Source: Massilia mucilaginosa
GTDB lineage: Bacteria > Pseudomonadota > Gammaproteobacteria > Burkholderiales > Burkholderiaceae_D
Direction: 5' to 3'
DNA length: 64,000 bases
NCBI RefSeq assembly: GCF_011682145.1
Contig: NZ_WHJH01000007.1
Location: 62,001-126,000 of the forward strand
The translations under genes were made by a program, and so were the position numbers. Numbering within the stretch: the stretch's first letter is position 1; each line of letters begins with the position of its first letter. Shown here piece after piece: positions 18,695-28,359 of the stretch. The notes beneath the pieces were generated by a model. That model searched no databases, was not told the origin of the DNA, and saw only the letters and a list, made by a program, of their open reading frames with translations.

Positions 18695-20776
18695 ATGGTC
18701 ACGATCGTGCGTGTTGTTGGTGAGCGCGGCAAGGAAGTCGGCTCGATCCTGTGGCGCTGCGTCTACAGCTTCAGCCTCACCTTGCTGTGCTCCGCCGGCC
18801 TGGCCTTGATCCCCCAGGGCGCCGAGTCGCTGCGCCTGGTCAGCCATCCCGGCTGGACCTTCCCCATATTCATCTTCGCCGTCGCCAGCTGGTCCACCGC
18901 CGCCTGGTACAGCGCGCGCCTGACCCTCGGCCGGGTGTTCGACGGCACCTCGCTGCTGGACCGCAGCGACACGCCCTTCGTCAACAGCATCCGCATGTGG
19001 CTGCCGCGTTTTCTCGGCATCGTGCCGGCCAGCGTGCTGTCGATCCAGTTCCAGCGCATGGGCCAGCCGGTGCTGGCGCTGGCCTGCTTCATGACCGCCT
19101 TCGCCATGGGTGTGTTCGTGGTCAAGCGGCGCGCCTGGTTCGCCTCGCGCTTTCGCGGCGTCGAGGGGCAGGCCAGCACCATCCGTTTCGAATCGCTGCA
19201 ACAGCGCACCGTGCTGACCGTCTCGATCGCCATCGTGCTGACCTTCCTGCTGCTGCTTGCGGTCTGGATCTGGCCGGTCGAAGTGACGCGCCTGGTCAGC
19301 GCCCCGGCGCTGCTGTGCTTCGCCTTTGCCAGCTGGATCCTGTTCGGCGACCTGGTGCTGACCTATTACTTCAAGCAGGCCAGATTGCCGTCGATGGCGG
19401 CGCTGCCGCTGCTGCTGTTCATCGTGTTCAGCCTGTGGAACGACAACCACCAGGTCAAGCTGCTGCCCACGAGCCCGGGCGATCCGCCCGTGATCCGGCG
19501 CCCCATCGACGCGCATCTCGACGCCTGGCTGCAAACGCGGGTCGACAGCGGGGCGCTGGTGCCGGGGCGGCCGTTCCCGCTGTTCGTGGTGGCGGCCGAA
19601 GGCGGCGGCATCCGCGCCGCCTACTGGGCCGGCATGGTGCTGGCCAAGCTGCAGGACGACAGCGAGGCGCGCTTCGGACGCCATCTGTTCGCGCTGAGCG
19701 GCGTCTCCGGCGGCAGCCTGGGCAGCAGCGCCTTCGCCGGCCTGGTGGCCGACGCCGGCGCCGGCGGCCTGGCCAGCGCCCCCTGCGCGCGCAGCGCGCG
19801 CGACGGCGCCTACCAGGCCTGCATGCGCAAGGTCTTGCAGCGCGACTTCCTGTCGCCGGTGCTCGGCTATGCGCTGTACCCGGACATGCTGCAGCGCTTC
19901 CTGCCGTTCGCGATCCCGGCGGCCGACCGCGCGCGCGCGATGGAAACGGCCTGGGCGCAGGGCTGGGAAAGCGCCACCGGCAACACCCGCTTCGCGCGCC
20001 GCTTCGACCAGCTATGGGCCGCCGACCCGGCCATGAACGTGCCCTCGCTGCTGCTCAACGCCACCCTGGTCGACGGCGGCAACCGCATCATCGCCAGCGA
20101 CCTGATGATCGACGGGCGCTTTCCCGACGCCTACGACGCGCTCGACCCGCTGCTCGACCTGCGCCAGATGAGCCTGGCCACGGCGGTGCACAACAGCGCG
20201 CGTTTCAGCTACATCAGCCCGGCGGGCACGGTGTCGGCCTGCCGCCAGGGCCAGGCGCTGGCGGCCTGCGCGCCGGGACGCGAGCGGCGGCCGTGGGGAA
20301 GGGTGATCGACGGCGGCTATTTCGAGAACTCCGGGGTCGAATCGGTGCGCGACCTGCTGTTCGCGATGCGTCCCAAGCTGGCGCAGTGGCGCGAACGCGG
20401 TTACGACATCGACCCGGCCGTCATCGTCATCAGCAATTCGCCGGACGCGATCGCGCCGTCCGGCAAGCAGGATCCGGCCAACGCGCGCATGGACACGACC
20501 TTCCTGTCGGAACTGCTGGCCCCGCCGCTGGGGCTGTTCAACACCCGCGCCGCGCGCGCCACCTTTGCCGTGACGGCCGAGCTGCGCGACATGGCCGTGA
20601 TCCTGCCCGCCGGGCCGGAACGTTTTTTCTGGTTCGGCATGCATTCTGCCAACGACACGCCGCTGGGCTGGGCGCTGGCGAGCGCCACCTTCGACGGCAT
20701 CGATGCACTGCTGGGGCCGCCGCATGAAGGCAAGCTGCCGTTCAAGACGGTGCTGGCGCGCTTGCCGCCGCCCTGA
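18695..20776 (+). CDS. Membrane-anchored patatin-like phospholipase
   Basis: 693 residues. The N-terminal part (about 1-255) has five or six hydrophobic helices; the C-terminal half is a patatin-like hydrolase: oxyanion loop AEGGGIRAAYW, nucleophile elbow SGVSGGS (Ser338), and catalytic Asp539 in IDGGYFENSG. The Ser-Asp dyad is intact, so lipid acyl hydrolysis is likely, on the cytoplasmic or periplasmic face depending on topology. The start is well supported by AAGGAGAACGAC before the ATG. I know of soluble bacterial patatins; this multi-helix fusion is less usual. No obvious partner gene. Confidence 0.85.
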   Translation: MVTIVRVVGERGKEVGSILWRCVYSFSLTLLCSAGLALIPQGAESLRLVSHPGWTFPIFIFAVASWSTAAWYSARLTLGRVFDGTSLLDRSDTPFVNSIRMWLPRFLGIVPASVLSIQFQRMGQPVLALACFMTAFAMGVFVVKRRAWFASRFRGVEGQASTIRFESLQQRTVLTVSIAIVLTFLLLLAVWIWPVEVTRLVSAPALLCFAFASWILFGDLVLTYYFKQARLPSMAALPLLLFIVFSLWNDNHQVKLLPTSPGDPPVIRRPIDAHLDAWLQTRVDSGALVPGRPFPLFVVAAEGGGIRAAYWAGMVLAKLQDDSEARFGRHLFALSGVSGGSLGSSAFAGLVADAGAGGLASAPCARSARDGAYQACMRKVLQRDFLSPVLGYALYPDMLQRFLPFAIPAADRARAMETAWAQGWESATGNTRFARRFDQLWAADPAMNVPSLLLNATLVDGGNRIIASDLMIDGRFPDAYDALDPLLDLRQMSLATAVHNSARFSYISPAGTVSACRQGQALAACAPGRERRPWGRVIDGGYFENSGVESVRDLLFAMRPKLAQWRERGYDIDPAVIVISNSPDAIAPSGKQDPANARMDTTFLSELLAPPLGLFNTRAARATFAVTAELRDMAVILPAGPERFFWFGMHSANDTPLGWALASATFDGIDALLGPPHEGKLPFKTVLARLPPP

Positions 20777-20865
20777 ACTGTGCCGCAAGAAAGAATTGTC
20801 CGCTTACGTGGGGTGGCGAACGGAACGGTTGGCGGGGAAGGGTTATTGTTGTGTCTCAGACAAAC

Positions 20866-20871
20866 AGGAGG
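20866..20871 (+). promoter_or_regulatory. Perfect Shine-Dalgarno (AGGAGG) of the 57-residue protein
   Basis: AGGAGG four bases before the ATG at 20876. It decides the start, since the frame is open further upstream to 20780. Confidence 0.85.
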
Positions 20872-20875
20872 CTCT

Positions 20876-21049
20876 ATGACCAAGCACACCAACGATCCAG
20901 CCGAGCAGCAACAGCGCGAAGACCAGCAGGTTCAGCAGGACGCTAGCAAGAACCGCCAGCGTGCCGAGGCTGAAGAAGTCGCCGGCAAGCACAAGAACGA
21001 TGGCGTCAAGGACCACCAGGGCGCCGACAAAGGCCCGCGCGGCCAGTAA
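20876..21049 (+). CDS. Small hydrophilic, probably disordered protein
   Basis: 57 residues, MTKHTNDPAEQQQREDQQVQ onward, extremely rich in Gln, Asp, Glu, Lys and Arg with no hydrophobic core, ending ADKGPRGQ. The perfect AGGAGG ribosome-binding site argues that it is translated, and strongly. Its composition resembles stress-related hydrophilins or CsbD-like small proteins, but I see no diagnostic motif. It is monocistronic, with the hairpin at 21069-21116 just downstream. Confidence 0.7.
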   Translation: MTKHTNDPAEQQQREDQQVQQDASKNRQRAEAEEVAGKHKNDGVKDHQGADKGPRGQ

Positions 21050-21068
21050 ATCGCCCGCGTAGCAAGGT

Positions 21069-21116
21069 GATCGGCCCGGTTTGCGTTCCTTGGCGGGAGC
21101 GCAAGCCGGGCCGATC
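21069..21116. terminator. Long GC-rich stem-loop between convergent genes
   Basis: GATCGGCCCGG...TTGCG pairs with CGCAA...CCGGGCCGATC around a short TTGGC-type loop (48 bases in all, imperfect). It sits 20 bases past both the small protein's stop (plus) and the DUF3592 gene's stop (minus), so it could end transcripts from both sides. No T-run, so it might instead be a dispersed palindrome. Confidence 0.55.
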
Positions 21117-21135
21117 CGCGTTGCTGGCAGTGCGA

Positions 21136-21687
21136 TCAAGGCGGTGCCACGGGCATCCAGGCGCCGCTACCCTGGGCACCCGACAGCGCGTTAAACGCCG
21201 GCACCAGCAGCGGCGGGACCCCGATGGCCGGGGGAAGCGCCATCAGGACCAGGGCCAGCAAGGTCAAGCCGGCGAGGGCGCGCGACAAAGACAGAAAACT
21301 GCTCCTCGTGATGCCCGGCCGCAGCACCGACAGCGCCGGTTTTGCCGGATGATAGTGAACCGGTACCTGCTTGCCCACGCACAGCAGGTCGTCGTACGCG
21401 TGCGCAAACCCTGGCGAGCCGTACAGTTTTTCCAGGCCAAAGGCGATCCGCGCGCCGCCGTACGCGCTGGCGCCGACCGAGAACGCGTACGCCACATCCG
21501 GGCAATAGCCTCTCGGCCCATCCTCATCGCGCCGCTCCAGGATGCTGGCGCGGGTGATGCGGGCCAGCGCCGTCGGCCAGCGCGTGCTGCGCCACGCAGT
21601 GAGCACAATCCCCAGCCCGCGCAGCGACAGCAACAAGTTTGCCCCCATTCCCAGCAGTACGACGCCGTACACCGCTTCTTTCCACAT
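21136..21687 (-). CDS. DUF3592-type membrane protein
   Basis: 183 residues. One helix near the N-terminus (about 5-27) and one near the C-terminus (about 135-157) flank a soluble domain with YCPDVAYAFSV and the VHYHPAKPALSVL motif, typical of DUF3592. The start at 21687 (MWKEAVYGVVLL) follows AAGGAAGCCC on the minus strand; the open frame extends 19 codons further upstream without a ribosome-binding site. Function unknown. Confidence 0.82.
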   Translation of the reverse strand: MWKEAVYGVVLLGMGANLLLSLRGLGIVLTAWRSTRWPTALARITRASILERRDEDGPRGYCPDVAYAFSVGASAYGGARIAFGLEKLYGSPGFAHAYDDLLCVGKQVPVHYHPAKPALSVLRPGITRSSFLSLSRALAGLTLLALVLMALPPAIGVPPLLVPAFNALSGAQGSGAWMPVAPP

Positions 21688-21899
21688 GGGCTTCCTTGTT
21701 GACCGCAACGCTCGTTCATTAATGTGCATCAGGAAACAACGCAATCTTATCCCTCATTGTTTGAACCATCAAGACAGCGTGGCCGATCGGCCGCAAACGC
21801 ACCATTTCCGCCCGTCAACCGCACGAAAATAGTGCACCTCTGCACCTTTCTGGCTCATCTGTGATGTAATTGCAGCTTCGCCGCTCTTGTTCACCGCTC

Positions 21900-23084
21900 A
21901 TGTCCGACCCGCGCGCCGCCTGGCTCACCGCTTTGTTACCCCCGCCCAACAGTGCCGGTCGCCTTGAACAATGGCGCGCCAGCGTTGCCGCCTTCCTGGC
22001 GCTGATTCTCACCGGCGCCCTGTGCACCTGGACCGGCGGCGCCTCCGGCTTGTGGCTGATCGCGCCGATGGGCGCCTCCGCCGTCCTGCTGTTCTGCCTG
22101 CCCGCAAGTCCCCTGGCACAGCCGTGGGCCGTGATCGGCGGCAACGTCGTCTCGGCCTTGGTGGGCGTGGCCTGCGTCAAGTCGGGCCTCGCGCCCCAGA
22201 TCGCCGCGCCGCTGGCCGGCGGGCTGGCGATTGCCGCCATGTTCGCGCTGCGCTGCCTGCATCCGCCGGGCGGGGCGGTGGCGCTGACGGCCGTGCTGGC
22301 CGGTCCCGCCGTGCACGCGCTGGGGTTTGGCTTTGCCTTGATGCCGGTGGCGCTCAACTGCGTGCTGATGGTGGGCGGCGCGCTGCTCGTCAACAACCTG
22401 AGCGGTCGGCGCTATCCGCACCGCCAGCAATCGGCCATGCAGAACGTGCACGACACGGCCGACACGGTGCCCACCGCGCGCCTGGGTTTCCGCAGCGCCG
22501 ACCTGGACGCCGTGCTGGCGCGCTACGACCAGGTGCTCGACGTCAGCCGCGACGACTTGGAGGGCATCATCCTGGCCACCGAAACGGCGGCGTACGGACG
22601 CCGCTTCGGCGTGATCCGCTGCGGGCAGATCATGTCGACCGACGTGGTGACGCTCGAATTCGGGACCGCGCTGGCCGACGCCTGGGGGCTGATGCGGCAT
22701 CACCAGGTGCACGCGCTGCCGGTGCTGAACCGGGCGCGGCGGGTGATCGGGATTGTGACGCAGACCGATTTCCTGCGTCACAGCGACCTGGACGTGTACA
22801 GCGGACTGGGACAACGCCTGCGCGCGCTGCTGCGGCGCAGCGGGCTCACGCATACGGACAAACCGGAAGTGGTGGGGCAGATCATGACGGCCAGGGTGGC
22901 CACGGCGCATGTGCATACGCCGATCGTGGAACTGGTGCCGATCATGGCCAACGCCGGCCTGCACCACATTCCCGTGATCGACGCCGAAGACCGGTTTGCC
23001 GGCATCGTCACCCAGTCCGACCTGGTGGCGGCGCTGTATCAGGGCCGGCTGGCGGAACTGGGCGAACTGGCGCCGGCGGCGTAG
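21900..23084 (+). CDS. HPP-family membrane protein with C-terminal CBS pair
   Basis: 394 residues. The N-terminal HPP domain has four hydrophobic helices (about 22-175) and the signature ALRCLHPPGGAVAL. A linker and two CBS domains follow (GQIMSTDVVTLEF ... VGQIMTARVATAHVHTP), each with an IGIVTQTD / AGIVTQSD nucleotide-binding edge. CBS pairs usually sense adenosine nucleotides; HPP proteins are putative transporters, some for nitrite. The start ATG at 21900 begins MSDPRAAWL. Confidence 0.9.
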   Translation: MSDPRAAWLTALLPPPNSAGRLEQWRASVAAFLALILTGALCTWTGGASGLWLIAPMGASAVLLFCLPASPLAQPWAVIGGNVVSALVGVACVKSGLAPQIAAPLAGGLAIAAMFALRCLHPPGGAVALTAVLAGPAVHALGFGFALMPVALNCVLMVGGALLVNNLSGRRYPHRQQSAMQNVHDTADTVPTARLGFRSADLDAVLARYDQVLDVSRDDLEGIILATETAAYGRRFGVIRCGQIMSTDVVTLEFGTALADAWGLMRHHQVHALPVLNRARRVIGIVTQTDFLRHSDLDVYSGLGQRLRALLRRSGLTHTDKPEVVGQIMTARVATAHVHTPIVELVPIMANAGLHHIPVIDAEDRFAGIVTQSDLVAALYQGRLAELGELAPAA

Positions 23085-23117
23085 GAGCGGGTAAGGAGCA
23101 GGCGAATACGACGCTGT

Positions 23118-23816
<699 letters not shown>

Positions 23817-23897
23817 GGCGTGCTCTTGTATTGATCGTTGAAGCCGCTAGTTTAACGCGTTCGCGCATCGGGACGTACTGTTAAATGCGGCGCGCCG

Positions 23898-23903
23898 TAC
23901 AAT
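23898..23903 (+). promoter_or_regulatory. Putative -10 of srkA
   Basis: TACAAT, eight bases before the srkA ATG. The leader would be one or two bases, so this would again be a near-leaderless transcript; a -35 is not clear. Confidence 0.35.
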
Positions 23904-23910
23904 AGCGGCC

Positions 23911-24921
23911 ATGACGACGCCATTTCCCGCCCCCGACACCCCCGCCACCCACCCGTTCTCGCGCCTAGGCCCGGAATGCGTGCTCGACGCCTTGGAGAGC
24001 GTCGGCCTGCGCGCCGACGGCCGCCTGCTGGCCCTGAACAGCTACGAAAACCGCGTCTACCAGGTCGGCATGGAAGACGAGGCGCCGGTGGTCGCCAAGT
24101 TCTACCGCCCCGAGCGCTGGAGCGACGCCGCCATCCTGGAAGAGCACGCGTTTGTGGAAGAATTGATGGAGCGCGAAATTCCGGTCGTGCCCGCGCTCAC
24201 GCTGGGCGGGCGCACCCTGCACAGCTTCGGCGGCTTCAGCTTTGCCGTGTTCCCGCGCCGGGGCGGGCGCGCGCCCGAGCTCGACGACCCGGCGGTGCTG
24301 GAGTGGACCGGGCGCTTCATCGGCCGCATCCACGCGGTCGGCGCCCTGAAAAGCTACAGCGAACGGCCGGCATTGACGCTTGACACCTTCGGACGCGAAC
24401 CGCGCGACTACCTGCTGGCCAACGACTTCATCCCGCCCGAACTGCTGGCCGCCTGGACCAGCGTGGTCGACCAGGCTTTGGAGGGCGTGCGCCACTGCTA
24501 CGCGCGGGCGGGCGACTCAGCCGGGGCCCAGCTGCGCCTGCACGGCGACTGCCACGTCGGCAACGTGCTGTGGACCCCGGACGGCCCGCACTTCGTCGAC
24601 TTCGACGACAGCCGCACCGGACCGGCCATCCAGGACCTGTGGATGCTGCTCTCGGGCGAGCGGCGCGACATGGTGCGCCAGATGAGCGACATTCTGGCCG
24701 GCTACGAAGACTTTGCCGATTTCGACGAGCGCCAGCTCAACCTGATCGAAGCGCTGCGCACCCTGCGCCTGATCCATTACTCGGCCTGGCTGGCGCGGCG
24801 CTGGAACGATCCGGCGTTTCCGGTCGCGTTCCCGTGGTTTAATACGCAACGTTACTGGCAAGACCGCATCCTCGAACTGCGCGAACAGATCGCGCTGATG
24901 GATGAACCGGCGCTGTGGTAA
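23911..24921 (+). CDS. srkA: Stress response serine/threonine kinase A (YihE family)
   Basis: 336 residues. Protein-kinase-like (choline-kinase-type) fold: ATP-loop region LNSYENRVYQVGMED, Lys in VVAKFYRPERW, catalytic loop LHGDCHVGNVLW and metal-binding VDFDDSRTGP. Close to E. coli SrkA/YihE in length and motifs. SrkA opposes cell death under envelope and oxidative stress. No dsbA gene follows here, unlike the enterobacterial arrangement. Confidence 0.92.
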   Translation: MTTPFPAPDTPATHPFSRLGPECVLDALESVGLRADGRLLALNSYENRVYQVGMEDEAPVVAKFYRPERWSDAAILEEHAFVEELMEREIPVVPALTLGGRTLHSFGGFSFAVFPRRGGRAPELDDPAVLEWTGRFIGRIHAVGALKSYSERPALTLDTFGREPRDYLLANDFIPPELLAAWTSVVDQALEGVRHCYARAGDSAGAQLRLHGDCHVGNVLWTPDGPHFVDFDDSRTGPAIQDLWMLLSGERRDMVRQMSDILAGYEDFADFDERQLNLIEALRTLRLIHYSAWLARRWNDPAFPVAFPWFNTQRYWQDRILELREQIALMDEPALW

Positions 24922-25052
24922 CGCTCCTGTTGAGCAAAGCGCCGAATTGACCGGCTTTTCCGCGTCTGATCCGTGCGCCGGGGCGGGCGCACCTGACAGA
25001 TAATCAAGGTCAGGCCTTCCCATGCCGGGACGGTAGCCCAAGCGAGAACAAG

Positions 25053-28000
25053 ATGGAAACCACACCAGCCCCGCACGACGACGCCAACCTGACCATCGCG
25101 CTGCCGCCCGACGGCGCCGCGGCCCAGGCTGGTGCTGTGCCCCCGGCCGCTGTGTCCCCGAGTGCCGAAGCCGCTCCCGACCGCGCCCAGTCCGAAATGC
25201 GCGCCATCCACGAAGCCATCGCCCGGGTCGAAGCCGAAGCCAAGGCCTCCTGCGCCGCCGAAAGCCGCGCCCACGCCGAAGCGCGCGCCCGCGGCCTGGC
25301 CGAAGAACGCGCCGCCAGCGACGCCGCCGCCGCCGCCGCCGCCCTGCAAAACGCCCAGGCATCCGAAGAAGCCATCGAAGCGAACCGCGACCGCCTCGAA
25401 ACCCTGCGCGCCGCCGCCCAGGCCAGCCTGGAACGCCTCGACGCGGTGCGTCAAGAGACCGCCGAACTGCGCGCCCGGGTCGAAGCCGACACCCAGATCA
25501 AACTGGCCGCCGAAACGCGCCTCAAGGCCGACGAAGAAGCGCGCCGCCGCACCGCCGAACAAATCGCCGCCGAAGCGGCGCTGGCCGAACAAGCCGCGCG
25601 CGCCACCGAAGCGCTGCTGGCCCAGACCGAGCAGGCGCGCCTGCAAGCGGTCGAACGGGTCGCCGCCGTCCACGCCGCCCAGGAAGAAGTGCTGCACATC
25701 GCCAACGCCGACGCCCGCATGACCACCCTGGCGCGCGAACGCGAGCGCCAGGCCAAGGGTGCGCGCCAGACCGCCGAACTGCTGGCCGAAGCCGAATCCG
25801 AAGCGCTGGAACTGACCGTCCAGCGCGAAAAAGCCGACCAGATCGCGCTGGCCTCGGCCTTTGCCCGCGCCGTGGCCGAAGCGCGCGCGCTGGAAGAAGC
25901 GCGCGCGCTGGCGCACATCGAACAGGAACGCGAAGCGATTGCGATTGCCCAGGCCGAGTCCGAGCGCGTGGCGGCCCAGTCGATCCACCTGCGCCTGCAA
26001 TCGGAAAAAGAACTGCGCGACGCCGCCGTGCACCGTGAGCGGCTGGAAAAAATGGCCGCCGCCGGCGCTTGCGCCCGCCGCGACGCCGAAGCGCGCATCC
26101 TGAGCGCCACCGAAGAACGCATCGAGGTCGACAAGCGCCTGCGCGAAGTGGCCCTGGCGCGCGCCAAGGCCGAAGCCGACGCCAGCGCGCTGGTGCAAGC
26201 GAAGGTCGACGCCGAAACCCTGGCCACGGCGCAGGCGAACGAACGCGCCCTGGCCGACCAGGCCGCGACCGCCGCAGCCCTGATGGAGGCCGACGAACAG
26301 CAACGCGCGCGCGCCCTGGCCGAAGAACGCGCCAGCCTGGCCCAGGCAACTGCGGATTTCGCCGCCGCCCGGAACGCATCCGAACAAGCCGCCGTGGCCG
26401 CGATCGCCGAACAGGTCGAACTGCAGCGCCGCGCCAGTTCACTGGCTTGCGCCAAGGCTGCGCAAGCGGGGGCGCTGGCGCAAGCCGAACAAGCCCACGC
26501 CGACGCCGCGCAGGCCGCGCTGGTCAGCCTGCAAGAACGGCTGGAGGCCGAAACCCGCGCCGCCGGCGTGGCCCAGGCGCGCGCCGACGCCGAGCAGATG
26601 GAGGCCGTGCTGCTGCGCCAGAAGGCCGATGCCGAACAGCGCCTGGCCGAAGCGAAGCAAATCGAAGTCGACGCGCTGCGCGTGCTGGCCGAACAAACCG
26701 CCATCGACAGCGCGCAGGCCGAAGCCGCCGCCGACGCCATCGCCGCCCAGGCCCGCGTGGCGCTCGAACTGGCGCAAGCCCAGAGCGCGCGTGCCGAAGC
26801 AGAACAGCAGGCGCTGGCCATGGCCGAACAGGCGCTGGCGCTGGCCGCCGACGCCCTGGCCCACGACACTGCCCGCGCCGACAGCGAGCGCCGCGCGCTG
26901 GCGCTGGCCGAACAGCAGGCCGCCGAACAGCGTCAACTGGCCGAACTGGCAGCGGGCACCGAGCAAGCCCGCCGGCGCGAAGCGGAAGCCACGCGCCACC
27001 TGGTGCAGCAAGCCGAAATCGAAAGCGTGCAGGCGCAAGCCGCCGCCGACGCCATCGCCGCCCAGGCGCGCGCCGCGATCGACCTGGCCCAGACCCAGAG
27101 CGCGCGCGCCATCGCCGAACAGCAAAAACTGGCGCTGGCCGAGCAGGCCGTGCTTGATGAACGCGCCCGCGCCGAGAGCGAATCGGCCGCCCTGGCGCTG
27201 GCCGAACAGATGGCCGCCGGCCAGCGCCAGATGGCTGTTGCCGCCGCCTACGCCGAGCAGGCCAAGCGGGTCGAAGCCGACGCCACGCGCGAACTGGTGC
27301 AGCAGGCCGAGATCGACAGCGTGCAGGCGCAAAGCGCCGCCGACGCCGCCGCCGCGCAAGCGCGCGCCGCCACCGAACTGGCCGAAGCGCAGCGCGAGCG
27401 GGTCCGCTCCGAACAGCAAAAACTGGCGCTGGCCGAAGAAACGCTGGCGCAGGAACGCGCGCTGGCCGACAGCGAACGGGCCGCCGTCATGCTGGCCGAA
27501 CAGACCCTGGCCGCCAAGCGCCAATTGGCGCTGGCCGCCAGCGGCGCCGAGCAAGCCCGCCGCACCGAAGCCGAGGCTGCGCGCGTGCTGGCGCAACAGG
27601 CCCAGGTCGAAACCGAGCAGGCCACGCGCGCCGCCGATGCGCTTGCCGCGCAAGCGCGCGTGGCCACCGAGCGCGCCCAGGTCCAGCAAGTGCGGGCCGA
27701 GGCCGAACAGCAAAAACTCAAGCTGGCCCAGGAAGCGCTGGTGCTCGAACGCGACAGCGCCGAGGCCGAGCGGGCCAGTGTCCAGACCGAGCGCGCCTCG
27801 CTGGCGCTGATCGAACAAAAACTCGCGACCCAGCGCCAGCAACTGGCGGCCGACCAGCGCGCCGAGCAAGCGATTGCGGCGCGGCTGGCATCCGAGCAGG
27901 CGGCCAGCCTGTCGGCGCGCACGCGGGCCGAAGCCGAGCACGAAGCGGCCAGCATGGCGCGCCAGTTCCAGGTCGCGCAAGAAATCGCCGCCCTGGCCGC

Positions 28001-28286
28001 GCAAGACAAGCGCGACGCCCAGCGTGTGCTGCTCGAGAGCGCCCAGGCGCAAGCCGACATGCAGCGCAAGAGCGCCCTGACCACCAAAGAAATGGCCGAC
28101 GCCCGGCGCGAACTGGTCGCTCTCGAAGCGCGCAGGCTGGAGGCCGACACGCGCACCCTGATGGTCACGCGGCACGCGATCGACGACGAAAAACGCGAGA
28201 GCGCCACTGGCGCGGCGCAGCGTTCCACCTCCGCCACCATGACGCACCAGGTGCTCGGACGCCTGACCGCGCCGAACAAGGGCTGA
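25053..28286 (+). CDS. Giant Ala/Glu/Gln-rich coiled-coil protein with 98-residue repeats
   Basis: 1077 residues. Apart from a Pro/Ala-rich head (about 1-45) and short tail, the whole protein is Ala/Glu/Gln/Arg-rich helix with heptad character, no signal peptide and no membrane helix. Residues 560-664, 665-762, 763-860 and 861 to about 945 are tandem repeats (opening ADAxAAQAR, then EQQKLALAE and LVQQAEIxSVQAQ). Units 2 and 3 are exactly 98 residues (14 heptads). Units 1 and 4 each carry one extra heptad. It is probably a long cytoplasmic rod or filament, comparable in style to bacterial coiled-coil cytoskeletal proteins, but without homology I can name. Long open frames on the opposite strand are shadows of this composition. 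Confidence 0.8.
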   Translation: METTPAPHDDANLTIALPPDGAAAQAGAVPPAAVSPSAEAAPDRAQSEMRAIHEAIARVEAEAKASCAAESRAHAEARARGLAEERAASDAAAAAAALQNAQASEEAIEANRDRLETLRAAAQASLERLDAVRQETAELRARVEADTQIKLAAETRLKADEEARRRTAEQIAAEAALAEQAARATEALLAQTEQARLQAVERVAAVHAAQEEVLHIANADARMTTLARERERQAKGARQTAELLAEAESEALELTVQREKADQIALASAFARAVAEARALEEARALAHIEQEREAIAIAQAESERVAAQSIHLRLQSEKELRDAAVHRERLEKMAAAGACARRDAEARILSATEERIEVDKRLREVALARAKAEADASALVQAKVDAETLATAQANERALADQAATAAALMEADEQQRARALAEERASLAQATADFAAARNASEQAAVAAIAEQVELQRRASSLACAKAAQAGALAQAEQAHADAAQAALVSLQERLEAETRAAGVAQARADAEQMEAVLLRQKADAEQRLAEAKQIEVDALRVLAEQTAIDSAQAEAAADAIAAQARVALELAQAQSARAEAEQQALAMAEQALALAADALAHDTARADSERRALALAEQQAAEQRQLAELAAGTEQARRREAEATRHLVQQAEIESVQAQAAADAIAAQARAAIDLAQTQSARAIAEQQKLALAEQAVLDERARAESESAALALAEQMAAGQRQMAVAAAYAEQAKRVEADATRELVQQAEIDSVQAQSAADAAAAQARAATELAEAQRERVRSEQQKLALAEETLAQERALADSERAAVMLAEQTLAAKRQLALAASGAEQARRTEAEAARVLAQQAQVETEQATRAADALAAQARVATERAQVQQVRAEAEQQKLKLAQEALVLERDSAEAERASVQTERASLALIEQKLATQRQQLAADQRAEQAIAARLASEQAASLSARTRAEAEHEAASMARQFQVAQEIAALAAQDKRDAQRVLLESAQAQADMQRKSALTTKEMADARRELVALEARRLEADTRTLMVTRHAIDDEKRESATGAAQRSTSATMTHQVLGRLTAPNKG
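26730..27887 (+). repeat. Four tandem coding repeats of about 294 bp
   Basis: Units begin at 26730 (315 bp), 27045 (294 bp), 27339 (294 bp) and 27633 (about 255 bp recognisable). They encode the heptad-based coiled-coil repeats. The copies have diverged, so this is an old expansion rather than an assembly artefact. Confidence 0.8.
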
Positions 28287-28359
28287 GGCGTTTTCATGGC
28301 GCTTGCAGGAAAACGGGTGTGCCTGACGGCTTGCACCTGGTTAAGGTAAGATCGGCGGC

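Noticed and set aside
24852-28247. Several 470-600-codon minus-strand frames rich in Gly/Phe/Leu/Gln
   Set aside because: Shadows of the repetitive coiled-coil gene; the mirrored repeat periodicity explains their length.
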